NCBI GenBank assembly: GCA_963807235.1
Contig: CAWEBF010000028.1
Coordinates: 124,001-188,000 of the forward strand
Direction: 5' to 3'
Origin: CAWEBF01 sp963807235
GTDB lineage: Bacteria > Acidobacteriota > Vicinamibacteria > Vicinamibacterales > UBA2999
Length of the DNA stretch: 64,000 nucleotides
Below are positions 35,891 through 44,250 of this stretch, one piece after another. Position 1 is the first letter of the stretch. Every line of letters starts with the position of its first letter. The notes beneath the pieces are model-generated. The model saw only the letters and a program-made list of their open reading frames with translations. It did not search any database and had not been told where the DNA came from. The translations under genes were made by a program, and so were the position numbers.

Positions 35891-36517
35891 CTAGGCGCCC
35901 TGCCAGGCGAACGGAGCGTAGTGGCCGTTGTTCCGGCCGCTGTCGTCGTGCCAGGTCAGGCCAAGCGCGTTGACGTGGCTTCTGGTGGCGTGACAGAGCG
36001 CCAGGCGATCGTTGGCCGGGTGACCGGTGTTCCCGATGTGGAGCGGTTCGGTCGTTTCGGGGTTCAGACCCATCGCGCCTTCTGCTCCCATATCCACCAA
36101 CTGCCCGGCCTTGACCGCCCACTTGACGCCGTTTCGCTCGAAGCGAATCGGCGCGGCTTCGACGCCCAGGAAGGTCCCGACCAGGCCAGCCAACACCGCC
36201 ATCGGCCCACCGGCGGCCCCACTGACAATCGACGTGATGGCGTCGCGCTGCTCCGGTGTCGCTCGCTCGTCCACCACGACCCCCACGGACCAGTTGCCCT
36301 TGGCCATCGCTTCGGGCGTCAGTCCCAGCACGATGAACCCGAGGCCGTCGAGCGAGACCTGGCCGAATCCGCCGCGCTCGATTTGAAACCCCATCGCGAA
36401 GGTACACGAGCCATTGGTGGGACGCACCGCCATCTGGCCGAGTATGCAGGGGCACACGAAATCGCAGCTGCACGTCTCGTAGTACTGCCCGGTGACCGTC
36501 CAAGAGGGCGTCGCCAT
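35891..36517 (-). CDS. DUF1326 protein, Cys-rich, third gene of the copper-like operon
   Basis: 208 residues, no signal peptide. The N-terminus has CSCDFVCPC, a dense CxCxxxCPC motif invariant in the family and well suited to soft-metal binding. The rest includes GNWSVGVVVDERATPEQR and a C-terminal His/Asp segment (LTWHDDSGRNNGHYAPFAW). The role is not established. It lies 28 bp downstream of the DUF2182 gene on the same strand; the two families frequently occur together. Confidence 0.88.
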   Translation of the reverse strand: MATPSWTVTGQYYETCSCDFVCPCILGQMAVRPTNGSCTFAMGFQIERGGFGQVSLDGLGFIVLGLTPEAMAKGNWSVGVVVDERATPEQRDAITSIVSGAAGGPMAVLAGLVGTFLGVEAAPIRFERNGVKWAVKAGQLVDMGAEGAMGLNPETTEPLHIGNTGHPANDRLALCHATRSHVNALGLTWHDDSGRNNGHYAPFAWQGA

Positions 36518-36545
36518 CGAACCACCTCCGTCTCTTCCCCGTCTG

Positions 36546-37337
36546 TCAGCGCATTATCATCCAAACGCCACAGGCCAGCAGCAGCACACCGCTGATCCGG
36601 GCACCCTGTCGCCCGAGCAGCCCGAGCTTCTCGCACACCACGAACACGGTCAGCGCGGCGATCACAGCCAGGTTCATGACGCCGCCTGCGAACAGCAGCA
36701 ACATCAACGCCCAGCAACAGCCCAGGCAGTAGAGGCCGTGTTCGACGCCCATCCGGAAGGCGCCCCCTGAACCGTCACGCCACCGACTCAAGAGAAAGCC
36801 GAACGGCGACTGGCACGCCGTGAGGCAGGTCTGCTTGAGGGGCGTCAGCTGGTAGACGCCCGCCACCAGGAGCAGCGCAGCGCCGATGGCCGGAGAGGTT
36901 GTCTCCATCATGGGCGAGAGCAGAAACAGCCCACCCAGTACGCGCTGCAGGGCCGTCGCCAGTACGCCAAAGAGGCTCCAGATCGTCACGTATCCGAGCG
37001 CCAGGAGATAGATCAGCCTGGTCGCGGCATGGCCGTACCTGCGACGCACCGCCAGGCCGTAGATGAGGATCGTGGGCGCCGCCGACGGCAGCATCATCCC
37101 GATCATCATCACCGCCCACATCATCCACAGCAGGACCAGATGCGCGGCATCCCAGGACGGCGTCATCATCCAATAGCTGGCCCCGGTCATTGGCCCGTAC
37201 ATGTCGCGCGCCATGGCGACGATCCAGGCCCAGCAGACGGCAGGAATGGCCAGGCAGAGCACCGCGGCAGTGGCCCGCTCCGACCGGAGAGAGGACTCGA
37301 GAAGCGTCAGTGGGCGATCGGGGGCGGCGCCGGCCAT
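36546..37337 (-). CDS. DUF2182 membrane protein, predicted metal-binding
   Basis: 263 residues with about seven TM segments. A methionine-rich stretch (about residues 45-85) contains YWMM, WMMWAVMMIGMMLPS. Conserved Cys motifs lie at TPLKQTCLTACQSP and HGLYCLGCCWALMLL. Met- and Cys-lined helices are typical of copper transport; databases call the family a predicted metal-binding membrane protein. It is 29 bp downstream of the LPMO-like gene and 28 bp upstream of DUF1326, so the three form one transcription unit. Copper as the metal is my inference. Confidence 0.88.
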   Translation of the reverse strand: MAGAAPDRPLTLLESSLRSERATAAVLCLAIPAVCWAWIVAMARDMYGPMTGASYWMMTPSWDAAHLVLLWMMWAVMMIGMMLPSAAPTILIYGLAVRRRYGHAATRLIYLLALGYVTIWSLFGVLATALQRVLGGLFLLSPMMETTSPAIGAALLLVAGVYQLTPLKQTCLTACQSPFGFLLSRWRDGSGGAFRMGVEHGLYCLGCCWALMLLLFAGGVMNLAVIAALTVFVVCEKLGLLGRQGARISGVLLLACGVWMIMR

Positions 37338-37366
37338 GTTGCGATCCGGCCGCTACCCCACCGTGC

Positions 37367-37984
37367 CTACTGCCAGCGAGTGTCGAGCGGCTTCGACTTG
37401 TCCGCGGTGATGTTCACGATCGCGCAGTGGTGGTAGGTGAAGCCGCCGTCCACCGCGATGCCTGGATGGTCGAACATCATCTCGATGACCTGGATCACGC
37501 AGCCCTTGCAGTCCAAGTTCGGGATCGCGATCTCGGCCTCCCAGTTGCCCATCGGCCGCTCGGTGTGCGGGAACAGGCCGTCGGCGAGCAGTGGCGCCAC
37601 CGCCGGATTCTGAATCACCGACGAGGCCGAGCGCACGCCCTTCTCGGTCTGCTGGGTCGTCACCATCGGATCCGGCGGCAGCTGCGCCTGCGTGCGGGCC
37701 AGCGCCACGCGGTAGTGGCCAGGATGGAAGATGGTTTCCTGCACCAGCAGCGGCATCATCGAGCCGCCCTTCAGCTCGGTGATCGAGCCGCTGGGTACGC
37801 CGGGGTTGGCCGGTGTCCCGCGCCCGGGGTTGGCTGACACGCCGCCGCACGGCCCGATCTTCTGGGGATCGCCGAGCCGGTTCTGCAGCAGGGACGCGGC
37901 CGGGTAGATGAGCGCGAAGTGGCCGTCGGCCACGGCCGTCAGGCTTGCCAGAATCGCACAGGTGGCCAGAATCGTTCGCTTCAC
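37367..37984 (-). CDS. SCE4755-type polysaccharide-monooxygenase-like secreted protein
   Basis: 205 residues. Signal-peptide cleavage after ADG (residue 21) leaves H22 as the mature N-terminus (HFALIYPAA), as required for a copper histidine brace. Candidate second ligands are H87/H90 in FHPGHYRVAL and H185/H186 in YHHCAIVNI. Four Cys (C46, C159, C162, C187) could form two disulfides. The layout PCGG and NLDCKGCVIQVIEMM matches this LPMO-like family. Enzymatic oxidation of polysaccharide is not proven for it; a copper-carrier role is equally plausible. A GGAGGAG ribosome-binding site precedes the ATG. It is the first gene of the operon with DUF2182 and DUF1326. Confidence 0.85.
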   Translation of the reverse strand: MKRTILATCAILASLTAVADGHFALIYPAASLLQNRLGDPQKIGPCGGVSANPGRGTPANPGVPSGSITELKGGSMMPLLVQETIFHPGHYRVALARTQAQLPPDPMVTTQQTEKGVRSASSVIQNPAVAPLLADGLFPHTERPMGNWEAEIAIPNLDCKGCVIQVIEMMFDHPGIAVDGGFTYHHCAIVNITADKSKPLDTRWQ

Positions 37985-38008
37985 AGGCTACTCCTCCGTC
38001 AGCTCATA

Positions 38009-38098
38009 CTAGCGAGGCTCAGACCATCGAGGCTCCGCCTCGCTAGAGCAGCTCGATTGCCCCGCCTTTGGCGGGCGGGCCGACTCAACAGTCGGCCC
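38009..38098. repeat. Cluster of three palindromes upstream of the LPMO-like gene
   Basis: Arms CTAGCGAGGC (38009-38018) and GCCTCGCTAG (38037-38046) are a perfect 10-bp inverted repeat. CCCGCC-TTT-GGCGGG follows at 38061-38075. GGGCCGACT-CAAC-AGTCGGCCC lies at 38077-38098. It could be a terminator for the DUF4097 gene, an RNA-stabilising element or a REP-like unit. Confidence 0.6.
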
Positions 38099-38137
38099 TA
38101 GTTTATAAGAGATGAAGCTGGCCCGGAAGCTGGCTGC

Positions 38138-39211
38138 CTATTGCGCCTTCCGGATGTAGACGCTCCCGTTGAACGACCGCGCCTCGATCTCTGGCCCGCC
38201 GCCGTTGATGGTGCCGTAGATCGTGGTGTTGTTCTCGAAGCGCACCCGCTTGTCGCCGCCGCGCGTCGACCGGGTCCAGCCGCCGCGGCCCGCCGCCTCG
38301 GTCTGCTGCACCTCGAAGTCGGTGAACACGTCGCCGTTGTCGCTGCGCAGCTTCAGGTTGGCCTTGGTCGTTGCCGGCAGCGTCACGTCCACCGTCCCGC
38401 TCAGCGACGAAAACGCCATCGCCTTGGCGTCGGTCACGCGCGTCAGACGCACCGTCACATTGGCATTGGTCGATGACGCGACCACAGAGCCCGCCACGTT
38501 GGTCAGCCGAACGGGCCCGTTGATGTTGTTCACCTCGAGGCTGCCTTCGACGCCCTCGACCGCGATTTCGCCGCCGTTGACCACCCGCAGCTCGAGATTG
38601 GTGCGAGCCGGCACCTCGATTTCCAGATCCATGTCGCTGTTGACGGTCCGCGACCGGATCTCGATGCGGTTGTTGTCCTCCTCGAGCGACAGGCTGCCGC
38701 GGCGCCCGCTGCTCAGGCGGCGCATGCCTGCCGGCGGCGGCGGCGCGTCGCGCTCGAAGGCGCTGTCGCCGCCACGGTGCGTGACGCGCACCGAGACGTC
38801 CTTGCGGTTGGTGCCCTTCACCAGCACACTGCCGTTGAAGAGGTGCAGTTCCACGGTGCCCGGCGTGTTCGGGTTCGTGAACGCCATCTCCATCGATTCG
38901 GTCTGGCTGGCGCTGCGGCTGCCGGTCTGACCCCGGCTCTGGCTGAATGGCCACCCCCATGAGTCATTGGGGACCCACGCCCTGGCGTCAAGGGCGTTCT
39001 TCCAGATGTTGTCCAGGCCCGTCCACTCGAACTCGCTCGGCTTCAGCGACTTGAACCCGGCCGGCGGCGCCGGAGGCAAGGGCGGTAACGGGCCGATCTT
39101 TACCAAGGGCGCCGGCGCCGGCGCGGGAAGCGGCTGGGCCGACACCTGCGCTGCCAGCAGACCGCACACCACTGCCGCCACGTTGACTACCCCGATTCGC
39201 GAACGATTCAT
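38138..39211 (-). CDS. DUF4097-type secreted beta-repeat protein
   Basis: 357 residues. Signal peptide (about 1-25), a Pro-rich stretch, then repeated short beta strands typical of DUF4097/putative adhesin: VELHLFNGSVLVKGTNRKDV, LELRVVNGGEIAVEGVEGSL, VRLTNVAGSVVASSTNAN, MAFSSLSGTVDVTLP. It resembles a right-handed beta-helix or prism. It is located 47 bp downstream of the anti-sigma gene, so it is probably part of that regulon. Function unknown; envelope stress sensor or adhesin are suggestions for the family. Confidence 0.87.
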   Translation of the reverse strand: MNRSRIGVVNVAAVVCGLLAAQVSAQPLPAPAPAPLVKIGPLPPLPPAPPAGFKSLKPSEFEWTGLDNIWKNALDARAWVPNDSWGWPFSQSRGQTGSRSASQTESMEMAFTNPNTPGTVELHLFNGSVLVKGTNRKDVSVRVTHRGGDSAFERDAPPPPAGMRRLSSGRRGSLSLEEDNNRIEIRSRTVNSDMDLEIEVPARTNLELRVVNGGEIAVEGVEGSLEVNNINGPVRLTNVAGSVVASSTNANVTVRLTRVTDAKAMAFSSLSGTVDVTLPATTKANLKLRSDNGDVFTDFEVQQTEAAGRGGWTRSTRGGDKRVRFENNTTIYGTINGGGPEIEARSFNGSVYIRKAQ

Positions 39212-39258
39212 GTGCTCACTCCCTCTGTCTTCGAATACTCAGCGCCGCGGCAGCCGTT

Positions 39259-40080
39259 TCAGCCGACCTGGCGCAAACCCTGTTCGGCGCGGGCCCGCAC
39301 GGCCTCGTGCACCATGTCGTTTCCGGCCAATCGCCGCAGCGTGGTGCCCGCGTTGGGCAACCCGGCCTCCACCACGAAGTCGATCAGCGCAATCTGCACG
39401 AGCGGCGACGTCTGCCGCTCAATCGCGGTCACGGCGCCGCTGCGCACGGCGTCCTGCATGGCGAACCGCTTCAGGGCGTCCACGCTGGCCAGCCGCACGT
39501 TGACGTTCGGATCGTTGGACAACGCCTCCAGGAGCGCCGACACCACCGTGTCATCGCCCGATTCGAGCTGGGACGCCCACGACACGCCCTTCAGGCGCTC
39601 GCTGGCGGACTGCTGCTGCAGCAGCGACAAGGACACCATCTGCCGCAGATCGGTGACTTCGGTGCGCAGCACCTGCAGGTCCGCGGACTCAGGAGCCGCC
39701 ACGGGAGTCGCAATCTCCCGTCCGGCCGCCACACCCAGCACCAACGCGGCGGCCACGCCCGCCAGCGTCCACGCCGGGCGCACCATCGGCTGCCAGAGCC
39801 ATGCGACCGCCGACGACAGCCCGCGTCCGCTCCGCCCCGCCGACGCCGCGCCCGCCTCATAGGCGGCCAGCATCACGTCGAAGCGCCGCCGGCGCTCGAA
39901 CGAATCGGACGGCTCGCGGGGAATGTTGCCCAGCCCCTGCCACAAATCCCGCAGCTCCTCCGCCTCGGCGGTGCACGACGGGCACTCCGCCAGATGAACG
40001 GCGACCTCGCGGCGGACGTCGTCGGTCAGTGTGCCGGCGGCGTCTTCGAAGAGAAGAGGGCTGGCGTCTGTACAGCGCAT
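39259..40080 (-). CDS. Zinc-finger anti-sigma factor with periplasmic HEAT repeats
   Basis: 273 residues. The N-terminal zf-HC2 anti-sigma domain has H29-x3-C33-x2-C36 (HLAECPSC). One TM helix lies at about 97-117 (AWTLAGVAAALVLGVAAG). The periplasmic part has HEAT-like repeats (DPNVNVRLASVDALKRFAM, SPLVQIALIDFVVE, NDMVHEAVRARAEQGL). It overlaps the upstream sigma gene by 55 bp, so its translation is coupled to that of the sigma factor it should hold inactive. The signal is unknown. Confidence 0.9.
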   Translation of the reverse strand: MRCTDASPLLFEDAAGTLTDDVRREVAVHLAECPSCTAEAEELRDLWQGLGNIPREPSDSFERRRRFDVMLAAYEAGAASAGRSGRGLSSAVAWLWQPMVRPAWTLAGVAAALVLGVAAGREIATPVAAPESADLQVLRTEVTDLRQMVSLSLLQQQSASERLKGVSWASQLESGDDTVVSALLEALSNDPNVNVRLASVDALKRFAMQDAVRSGAVTAIERQTSPLVQIALIDFVVEAGLPNAGTTLRRLAGNDMVHEAVRARAEQGLRQVG

Positions 40081-40664
40081 ATCGAATCTCCGTCTCCCAG
40101 TTGTCGAAACGTCTCTCGCAGCTCGGCGATCGCCCGGTGCAGCCTGACCTTCACGGCGCCCACCTCGATGTCCAGCAGCTCGGCGATCTCGTCGTGCCGC
40201 AGGCCCTGATACCGCGCGAGGACGATCAGTTCACGCCTGTCGTCGCGCAGCTGCAGGAGTGCCCGCCGCAGCCGCGCCACGTCGCGGTCCGTCTCGAGCT
40301 GCGCCGCCGGTCCCGGCGTATCCGCCGCCTGCTCGAGCATCGAGTCAGGCAGCGCATCCATCGGCACGGCCCGTCGAAAGTAGTCCGCCCGCGCGTTGCG
40401 CGCGATCCGGAACAGCCAGGTCTCGAACCGGCCGTCATCGCGGTACGTCCCACGGTACTTCAGGATTCGCACGAACACGTCCTGCACCAGGTCCTCGGCC
40501 GCCACCCGGTTGCCGGTCATCCGGCTCAGGAACTCGAACAGCCGGGTGTGATATCGCTCGAACAAATGCCCCAGCTGCGACACGTCGCCATCGCGGACGG
40601 CCCGCATCAGCGTCTCGTCCGTGGTCCCCCGAAGGGCCGCTCCCGCTGTAACCGCTGAAGTCAC
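40026..40664 (-). CDS. ECF RNA polymerase sigma factor
   Basis: 212 residues. Sigma region 2 is LFEFLSRMTGNRVAAEDLVQ followed by DVFVRILKYRG and ETWLFRIARNARADYFRR. Region 4 has LLQLRDDRRELIVLARYQGL and the recognition helix EIAELLDIEVGAVKVRLHRA. The C-terminal tail overlaps the anti-sigma start by 55 bp. It is divergent from the DUF5916 gene with 168 bp between starts. A dyad GGTTAC-AGCC-GTAACC lies in that gap, and autoregulation is likely. Confidence 0.93.
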   Translation of the reverse strand: MTSAVTAGAALRGTTDETLMRAVRDGDVSQLGHLFERYHTRLFEFLSRMTGNRVAAEDLVQDVFVRILKYRGTYRDDGRFETWLFRIARNARADYFRRAVPMDALPDSMLEQAADTPGPAAQLETDRDVARLRRALLQLRDDRRELIVLARYQGLRHDEIAELLDIEVGAVKVRLHRAIAELRETFRQLGDGDSICAVQTPALFSSKTPPAH

Positions 40665-40701
40665 TGCTTTGACACCAGTGATAACTGCCCTGTGTCACGA
40701 A

Positions 40702-40717
40702 GGTTACAGCCGTAACC
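40702..40717. promoter_or_regulatory. Dyad GGTTAC-AGCC-GTAACC in sigma/DUF5916 gap
   Basis: Perfect 6-bp arms with a 4-bp centre, 38 bp upstream of the sigma start and 116 bp upstream of the DUF5916 start. A weak GC hairpin followed by five T (about 40783-40804) lies in the DUF5916 leader and could be an attenuator. Confidence 0.4.
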
Positions 40718-40832
40718 TGCTTCGAGTGCCCCGGTAATCACCGGTGTGCAGCCGGCCATTCGGGCCGATTGTTACGATAGGCAGGCCGGAGGCCGGGCCT
40801 TTTTCGCATTCCGAATAACTTTGTGAGCTTTC

Positions 40833-43412
40833 ATGACGTCTAAGGCACCGATGCACCCGCTGCCCGGGCTTCTCCACCGTCTGGCCGGAGCATCGGCCCT
40901 TTGCCTGTCCGTGGCCGTGTCAGCGGCTGAGGCGCAGTCCGCGCCCGCGCCGACAGTGTCGGCGTCGGCCTCGGCCATTCGGGTCGATGGGGATCTGACC
41001 GAAGACGTCTGGAGCCGTGCCGAACCGATCGTGGATTTCATCCAGCGCGAGCCAGCCGAGGGCGCCGCGCCGTCGCAACGCACGGAAGCGCGCGTGGCCT
41101 ACGACGACGAAACCATCTACATCGCCGTCCGCGCCTTCGATTCGGACCCCTCGGCCATCAAGGCCTTCCTGACGCGTCGCGACGTGTCGTCCGCCTCGGA
41201 CTGGGTGCGCGTCTATATCGATTCGTACCACGACCGCCGCACGGCCTACTCGTTCGCCGTCAACCCGGTCGGCGTGAAACTGGATACCTATCACTACAAC
41301 GACAACAACACGGACGACAGTTGGGACGCGGTGTGGGACGTGGCCGTGTCGAGGGATGCCGAAGGGTGGAGAGCAGAGTTTCGGATCCCGCTGTCACAGC
41401 TGCGTTTCAGCGCCGGCGGTGACGGGCGACTGGGGTTCGCCATCGCCAGGAACGTGGCGCGCGTGAACGAAACGAGCACATGGCCGCTCATCTCCCGCGG
41501 CGCCGTCGGGTGGGTGTCTTCGTTCGGCGATCTCACGGGCGTGTCGCGGTCGAGCGGCGTCAAGCGGCTGGAACTGGTGCCGTACACGCTCGGTCAGATA
41601 CAGACACGCCCCAGCCAGCCCAACAACCCGCTGCAACACAATCCGGATCCGTCTGGCAGCGTCGGCGCCGATTTGAAGTACGCCGTCACCCCAGCGCTGT
41701 CGCTCGCCGCCACGGTGAACCCGGATTTCGGCCAGGTGGAGGCCGACCCGGCGGTCGTGAACCTCAGCGCCTTCGAAGTCTTTTTTCAGGAGCGGCGCCC
41801 GTTCTTCGTCGAGGGCTCGGGGAACTACGCCTTCGAATGCCGAGACTGCAACCTGTTCTACTCGCGCCGCATCGGCCGGGTGCCGCGAGGCGCCCCGGCG
41901 CTGGAAGCCGGCGAGTTCATGGCGCGACCCGACCAATCCACGATTCTCGGCGCCGCCAAGCTGACCGGCCGCGCCGGCGGATTCTCCCTGGGCGTCATGG
42001 CCGCGGCCACGCAGGAAGAGGTGGCCGACATCGCATTCCGGCCGGGCCTCGATGGGGCGGGCGGCCTCCCGGCGCGCCGCCAGGAGACAGTGGAGCCGCA
42101 GGCGTTCTATTCGGTCTCGCGAGCCAAGCGGGAATTCGCGAATCAGTCGTCGCTGGGTTTCATGCTCACGACCACCACGCGGCAGATTCCCGAGGTGCTG
42201 ACATTCATTCCGACCGGGGCCACGACCGGCGGCGCCGATTTCGATTGGCGCTTCGGAAAGCGCTGGGGCGTGAACGGCTACCTGGCCGGGAGCCATGTCA
42301 CCGGCAGCCCGGCGGCCATCAATGCCCTGCAGCGAAGCACGGTCCACAGTTTCCAGCGGCCCGACGCCGACCACGTGGAAGTCGACCCGCTGGCCGACTC
42401 CCTGAGCGGCCATTCGGGCGGCATCAACTTCAACAAGCTGGGCGGCCTGCGCACGCGCGGCAACGTGGGCATCGGTTACAAGTCCCCTGGCTTCGACCCC
42501 AACGACGTCGGCTTCACGCGCCGGGTCGATCAAATCCCGCAGAACAGCTGGCTGCAAATCCGGTGGGACGTGCCCAACCGCTACGTCCGTACGACGCGCA
42601 TCAACTTCAACCAGTGGTCCACGCATAACTTCGCCGGCGATCGGTTGGATCTGGGCTTCAACTTCAATGCCCACTGGACGTTTCAGAACCAGTGGAACAC
42701 GGGGTTCGGCGTCAACCTGAACACCGACGGCTTCGACGACCGCCTGACGCGTGGCGGGCCCGGCGGTCGCTACAACGGGAACATCAACAGCTGGCAGTAC
42801 CTGAACACGAACGACCGGAAGGTCGTCAGCCTGGTGTGGAACTCGAGCTTCGGCAACGACCGCCGGGGCTCCCGGTGGTGGAACGTCGAGCCGCGCGTCG
42901 TGGTGCGGCCCGTGTCGGCCCTGTCGGCCGAGTTCGGGGTTGCCTACACCAACTCGATCGCCGACACGCAGTGGGTCACGAACCTCGGAGGGGGCGCCGA
43001 CACACGCCACGTCTTCGGGCGGCTGCTGCAGGAAACGACCAGCCTGACCACGCGGTTCAACTACACCGTGACGCCCACGCTGTCGATTCAGCTCTACGCC
43101 CAGCCCTTCGTCTCGGCCGGTGTCTACGACGGCTACAAGCAGCTGGTCCAGCCGAAGGCCGACTACGACCAGCGGTACGCGCCCTACGACTACGCCGGCA
43201 ACGCCGACTTCAACGTGCTGTCCTTCCGCACCACCAACGTGCTGCGGTGGGAGTACAAGCCCGGATCGACCTTCTTCGTCGTCTGGCAGCAGGGCCGCGA
43301 AGGGTTCACACAGCGCGGCATCGCCAACTTCGGCCGGGATTTCAACGACCTCTTCGCCACGCCTTCGTCGAACACGTTGCTCGTCAAGCTGGCGTACTGG
43401 TTCAACACGTAG
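40833..43412 (+). CDS. DUF5916 outer-membrane protein with CBM9-like N-terminal domain
   Basis: 859 residues. Signal peptide (about 1-35). The N-terminal carbohydrate-binding-9-like domain has SASAIRVDGDLTEDVWSRAE, VAYDDETIYIAVRAFDSDPS and WDAVWDVAVSRDAEGWRAEF. The long C-terminal DUF5916 part consists of alternating strands with aromatic girdles, ending LLVKLAYWFNT, whose terminal aromatic residues fit an outer-membrane barrel. GNYAFECRDCNLFYSRRIGR is characteristic. Family function is unknown; glycan handling is suggested by the CBM9-like domain. The stop codon overlaps the start of a GGGCTCC array. Confidence 0.9.
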   Translation: MTSKAPMHPLPGLLHRLAGASALCLSVAVSAAEAQSAPAPTVSASASAIRVDGDLTEDVWSRAEPIVDFIQREPAEGAAPSQRTEARVAYDDETIYIAVRAFDSDPSAIKAFLTRRDVSSASDWVRVYIDSYHDRRTAYSFAVNPVGVKLDTYHYNDNNTDDSWDAVWDVAVSRDAEGWRAEFRIPLSQLRFSAGGDGRLGFAIARNVARVNETSTWPLISRGAVGWVSSFGDLTGVSRSSGVKRLELVPYTLGQIQTRPSQPNNPLQHNPDPSGSVGADLKYAVTPALSLAATVNPDFGQVEADPAVVNLSAFEVFFQERRPFFVEGSGNYAFECRDCNLFYSRRIGRVPRGAPALEAGEFMARPDQSTILGAAKLTGRAGGFSLGVMAAATQEEVADIAFRPGLDGAGGLPARRQETVEPQAFYSVSRAKREFANQSSLGFMLTTTTRQIPEVLTFIPTGATTGGADFDWRFGKRWGVNGYLAGSHVTGSPAAINALQRSTVHSFQRPDADHVEVDPLADSLSGHSGGINFNKLGGLRTRGNVGIGYKSPGFDPNDVGFTRRVDQIPQNSWLQIRWDVPNRYVRTTRINFNQWSTHNFAGDRLDLGFNFNAHWTFQNQWNTGFGVNLNTDGFDDRLTRGGPGGRYNGNINSWQYLNTNDRKVVSLVWNSSFGNDRRGSRWWNVEPRVVVRPVSALSAEFGVAYTNSIADTQWVTNLGGGADTRHVFGRLLQETTSLTTRFNYTVTPTLSIQLYAQPFVSAGVYDGYKQLVQPKADYDQRYAPYDYAGNADFNVLSFRTTNVLRWEYKPGSTFFVVWQQGREGFTQRGIANFGRDFNDLFATPSSNTLLVKLAYWFNT

Positions 43413-43446
43413 GGCTCCGGCTCCGGGCTCCGGGCTCCGGGCTCCA
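43412..43446 (+). repeat. Tandem heptamer array GGGCTCC x5
   Basis: Five units (one shortened to 6 bp) starting in the last base of the DUF5916 stop codon and ending 15 bp before the next gene's start. It is the left partner of the inverted array at 44201-44228. Confidence 0.95.
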
Positions 43447-43461
43447 GTAACGGACGGGAAC

Positions 43462-44186
43462 ATGACTTGGAAGCGGCTGTTTCTCGCTACTCTCGTCCCC
43501 GTCGCTCTGGCGGTTACCTGCTTGGACGCTGCGGTCACTCTCCGTTACTCCTCCGACGCGAGCGCGCGGCTCACTCCTGACGCTCGTCAGACCATCGAGC
43601 GCATCGCCGCAGCAACAGAGGTCGAGGTCAGGCGGCATCTCCCCGGGCTGGCGCGAGATCTGGTCCTATCAGTCGAAGTCGGCTCGAACGTCATCGATCA
43701 GACCGGAGAGACCGGGCTCGCCGTCTCGTCGGGATCATCAGGTGGACGGTCAACCCGGTCCGCCCCGAGGGTGCTACGGCGATCGCTGTCAGCCACCTGC
43801 GTTCGACGCTCCTCCATGAGAGTCATCATCTGGTTCGAGGATGGGTTCTCGAGGGCCGGGTCCCGTCGACGTCATTCATGGACGCCGTTGTTGCGGAGGG
43901 CCTGGCGACGGCCTTCGCCCGTGACACAACCGGGACAACGGACCCATGGGGCGCCTATCCCAAGGACGTTGCAGCCTGGGTGAAGGAACTCATGGCCCTG
44001 CCGAACACAGGAGCCACATGGAGCCGGTACAACGAGTGGATGTTTCGGCATCCCGATGGCCGGCAGTGGATTGGGTACAGGGCCGGCACATACATCGCGG
44101 ATCGGGCGATGAACACATCCGGGAAGTCAGCGGCTCAGTTGGCCACGGTGCCGACACCTGAAGTGCTCCGTCTGGCCGGGCTCTAG
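43462..44186 (+). CDS. Secreted putative zinc peptidase with HESHH motif, one apparent frameshift
   Basis: About 242 residues when joined. Signal peptide (MTWKRLFLATLVPVALAVTC). The first frame ends TGLAVSSG at the GGG at 43731-43733. Adding one G continues as IIRWTVNPVRPEGATAIAVS and then RSTLLHESHHLVRGW, where HESHH fits the HExxH zinc-binding pattern of peptidases such as DUF2268 proteins, with E in VVAEGLATAFARD as a possible third ligand. The tail is YIADRAMNTSGKSAAQL. This is the only deletion-type shift found. The gene stands alone, bracketed by inverted GGGCTCC arrays. Confidence 0.75.
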
Positions 44187-44200
44187 GTTCTGCCAGGCCT

Positions 44201-44228
44201 GGAGCCCGGAGCCCGGAGCCTGGAGCCC
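44201..44228 (-). repeat. Tandem heptamer array GGGCTCC x4 (inverted partner)
   Basis: Four units reading GGAGCCC (one GGAGCCT) on the plus strand, 14 bp after the stop of the HESHH peptidase gene. This is the reverse complement of the array at 43412-43446. Confidence 0.95.
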
Positions 44229-44250
44229 TGTGAGCCGCGAAGCACTCTTC

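Noticed and set aside
40783..40804. GC hairpin followed by five T as a terminator
   Set aside because: The stem is only about 5 bp and it lies in the leader of the DUF5916 gene; kept only as a possible attenuator note.
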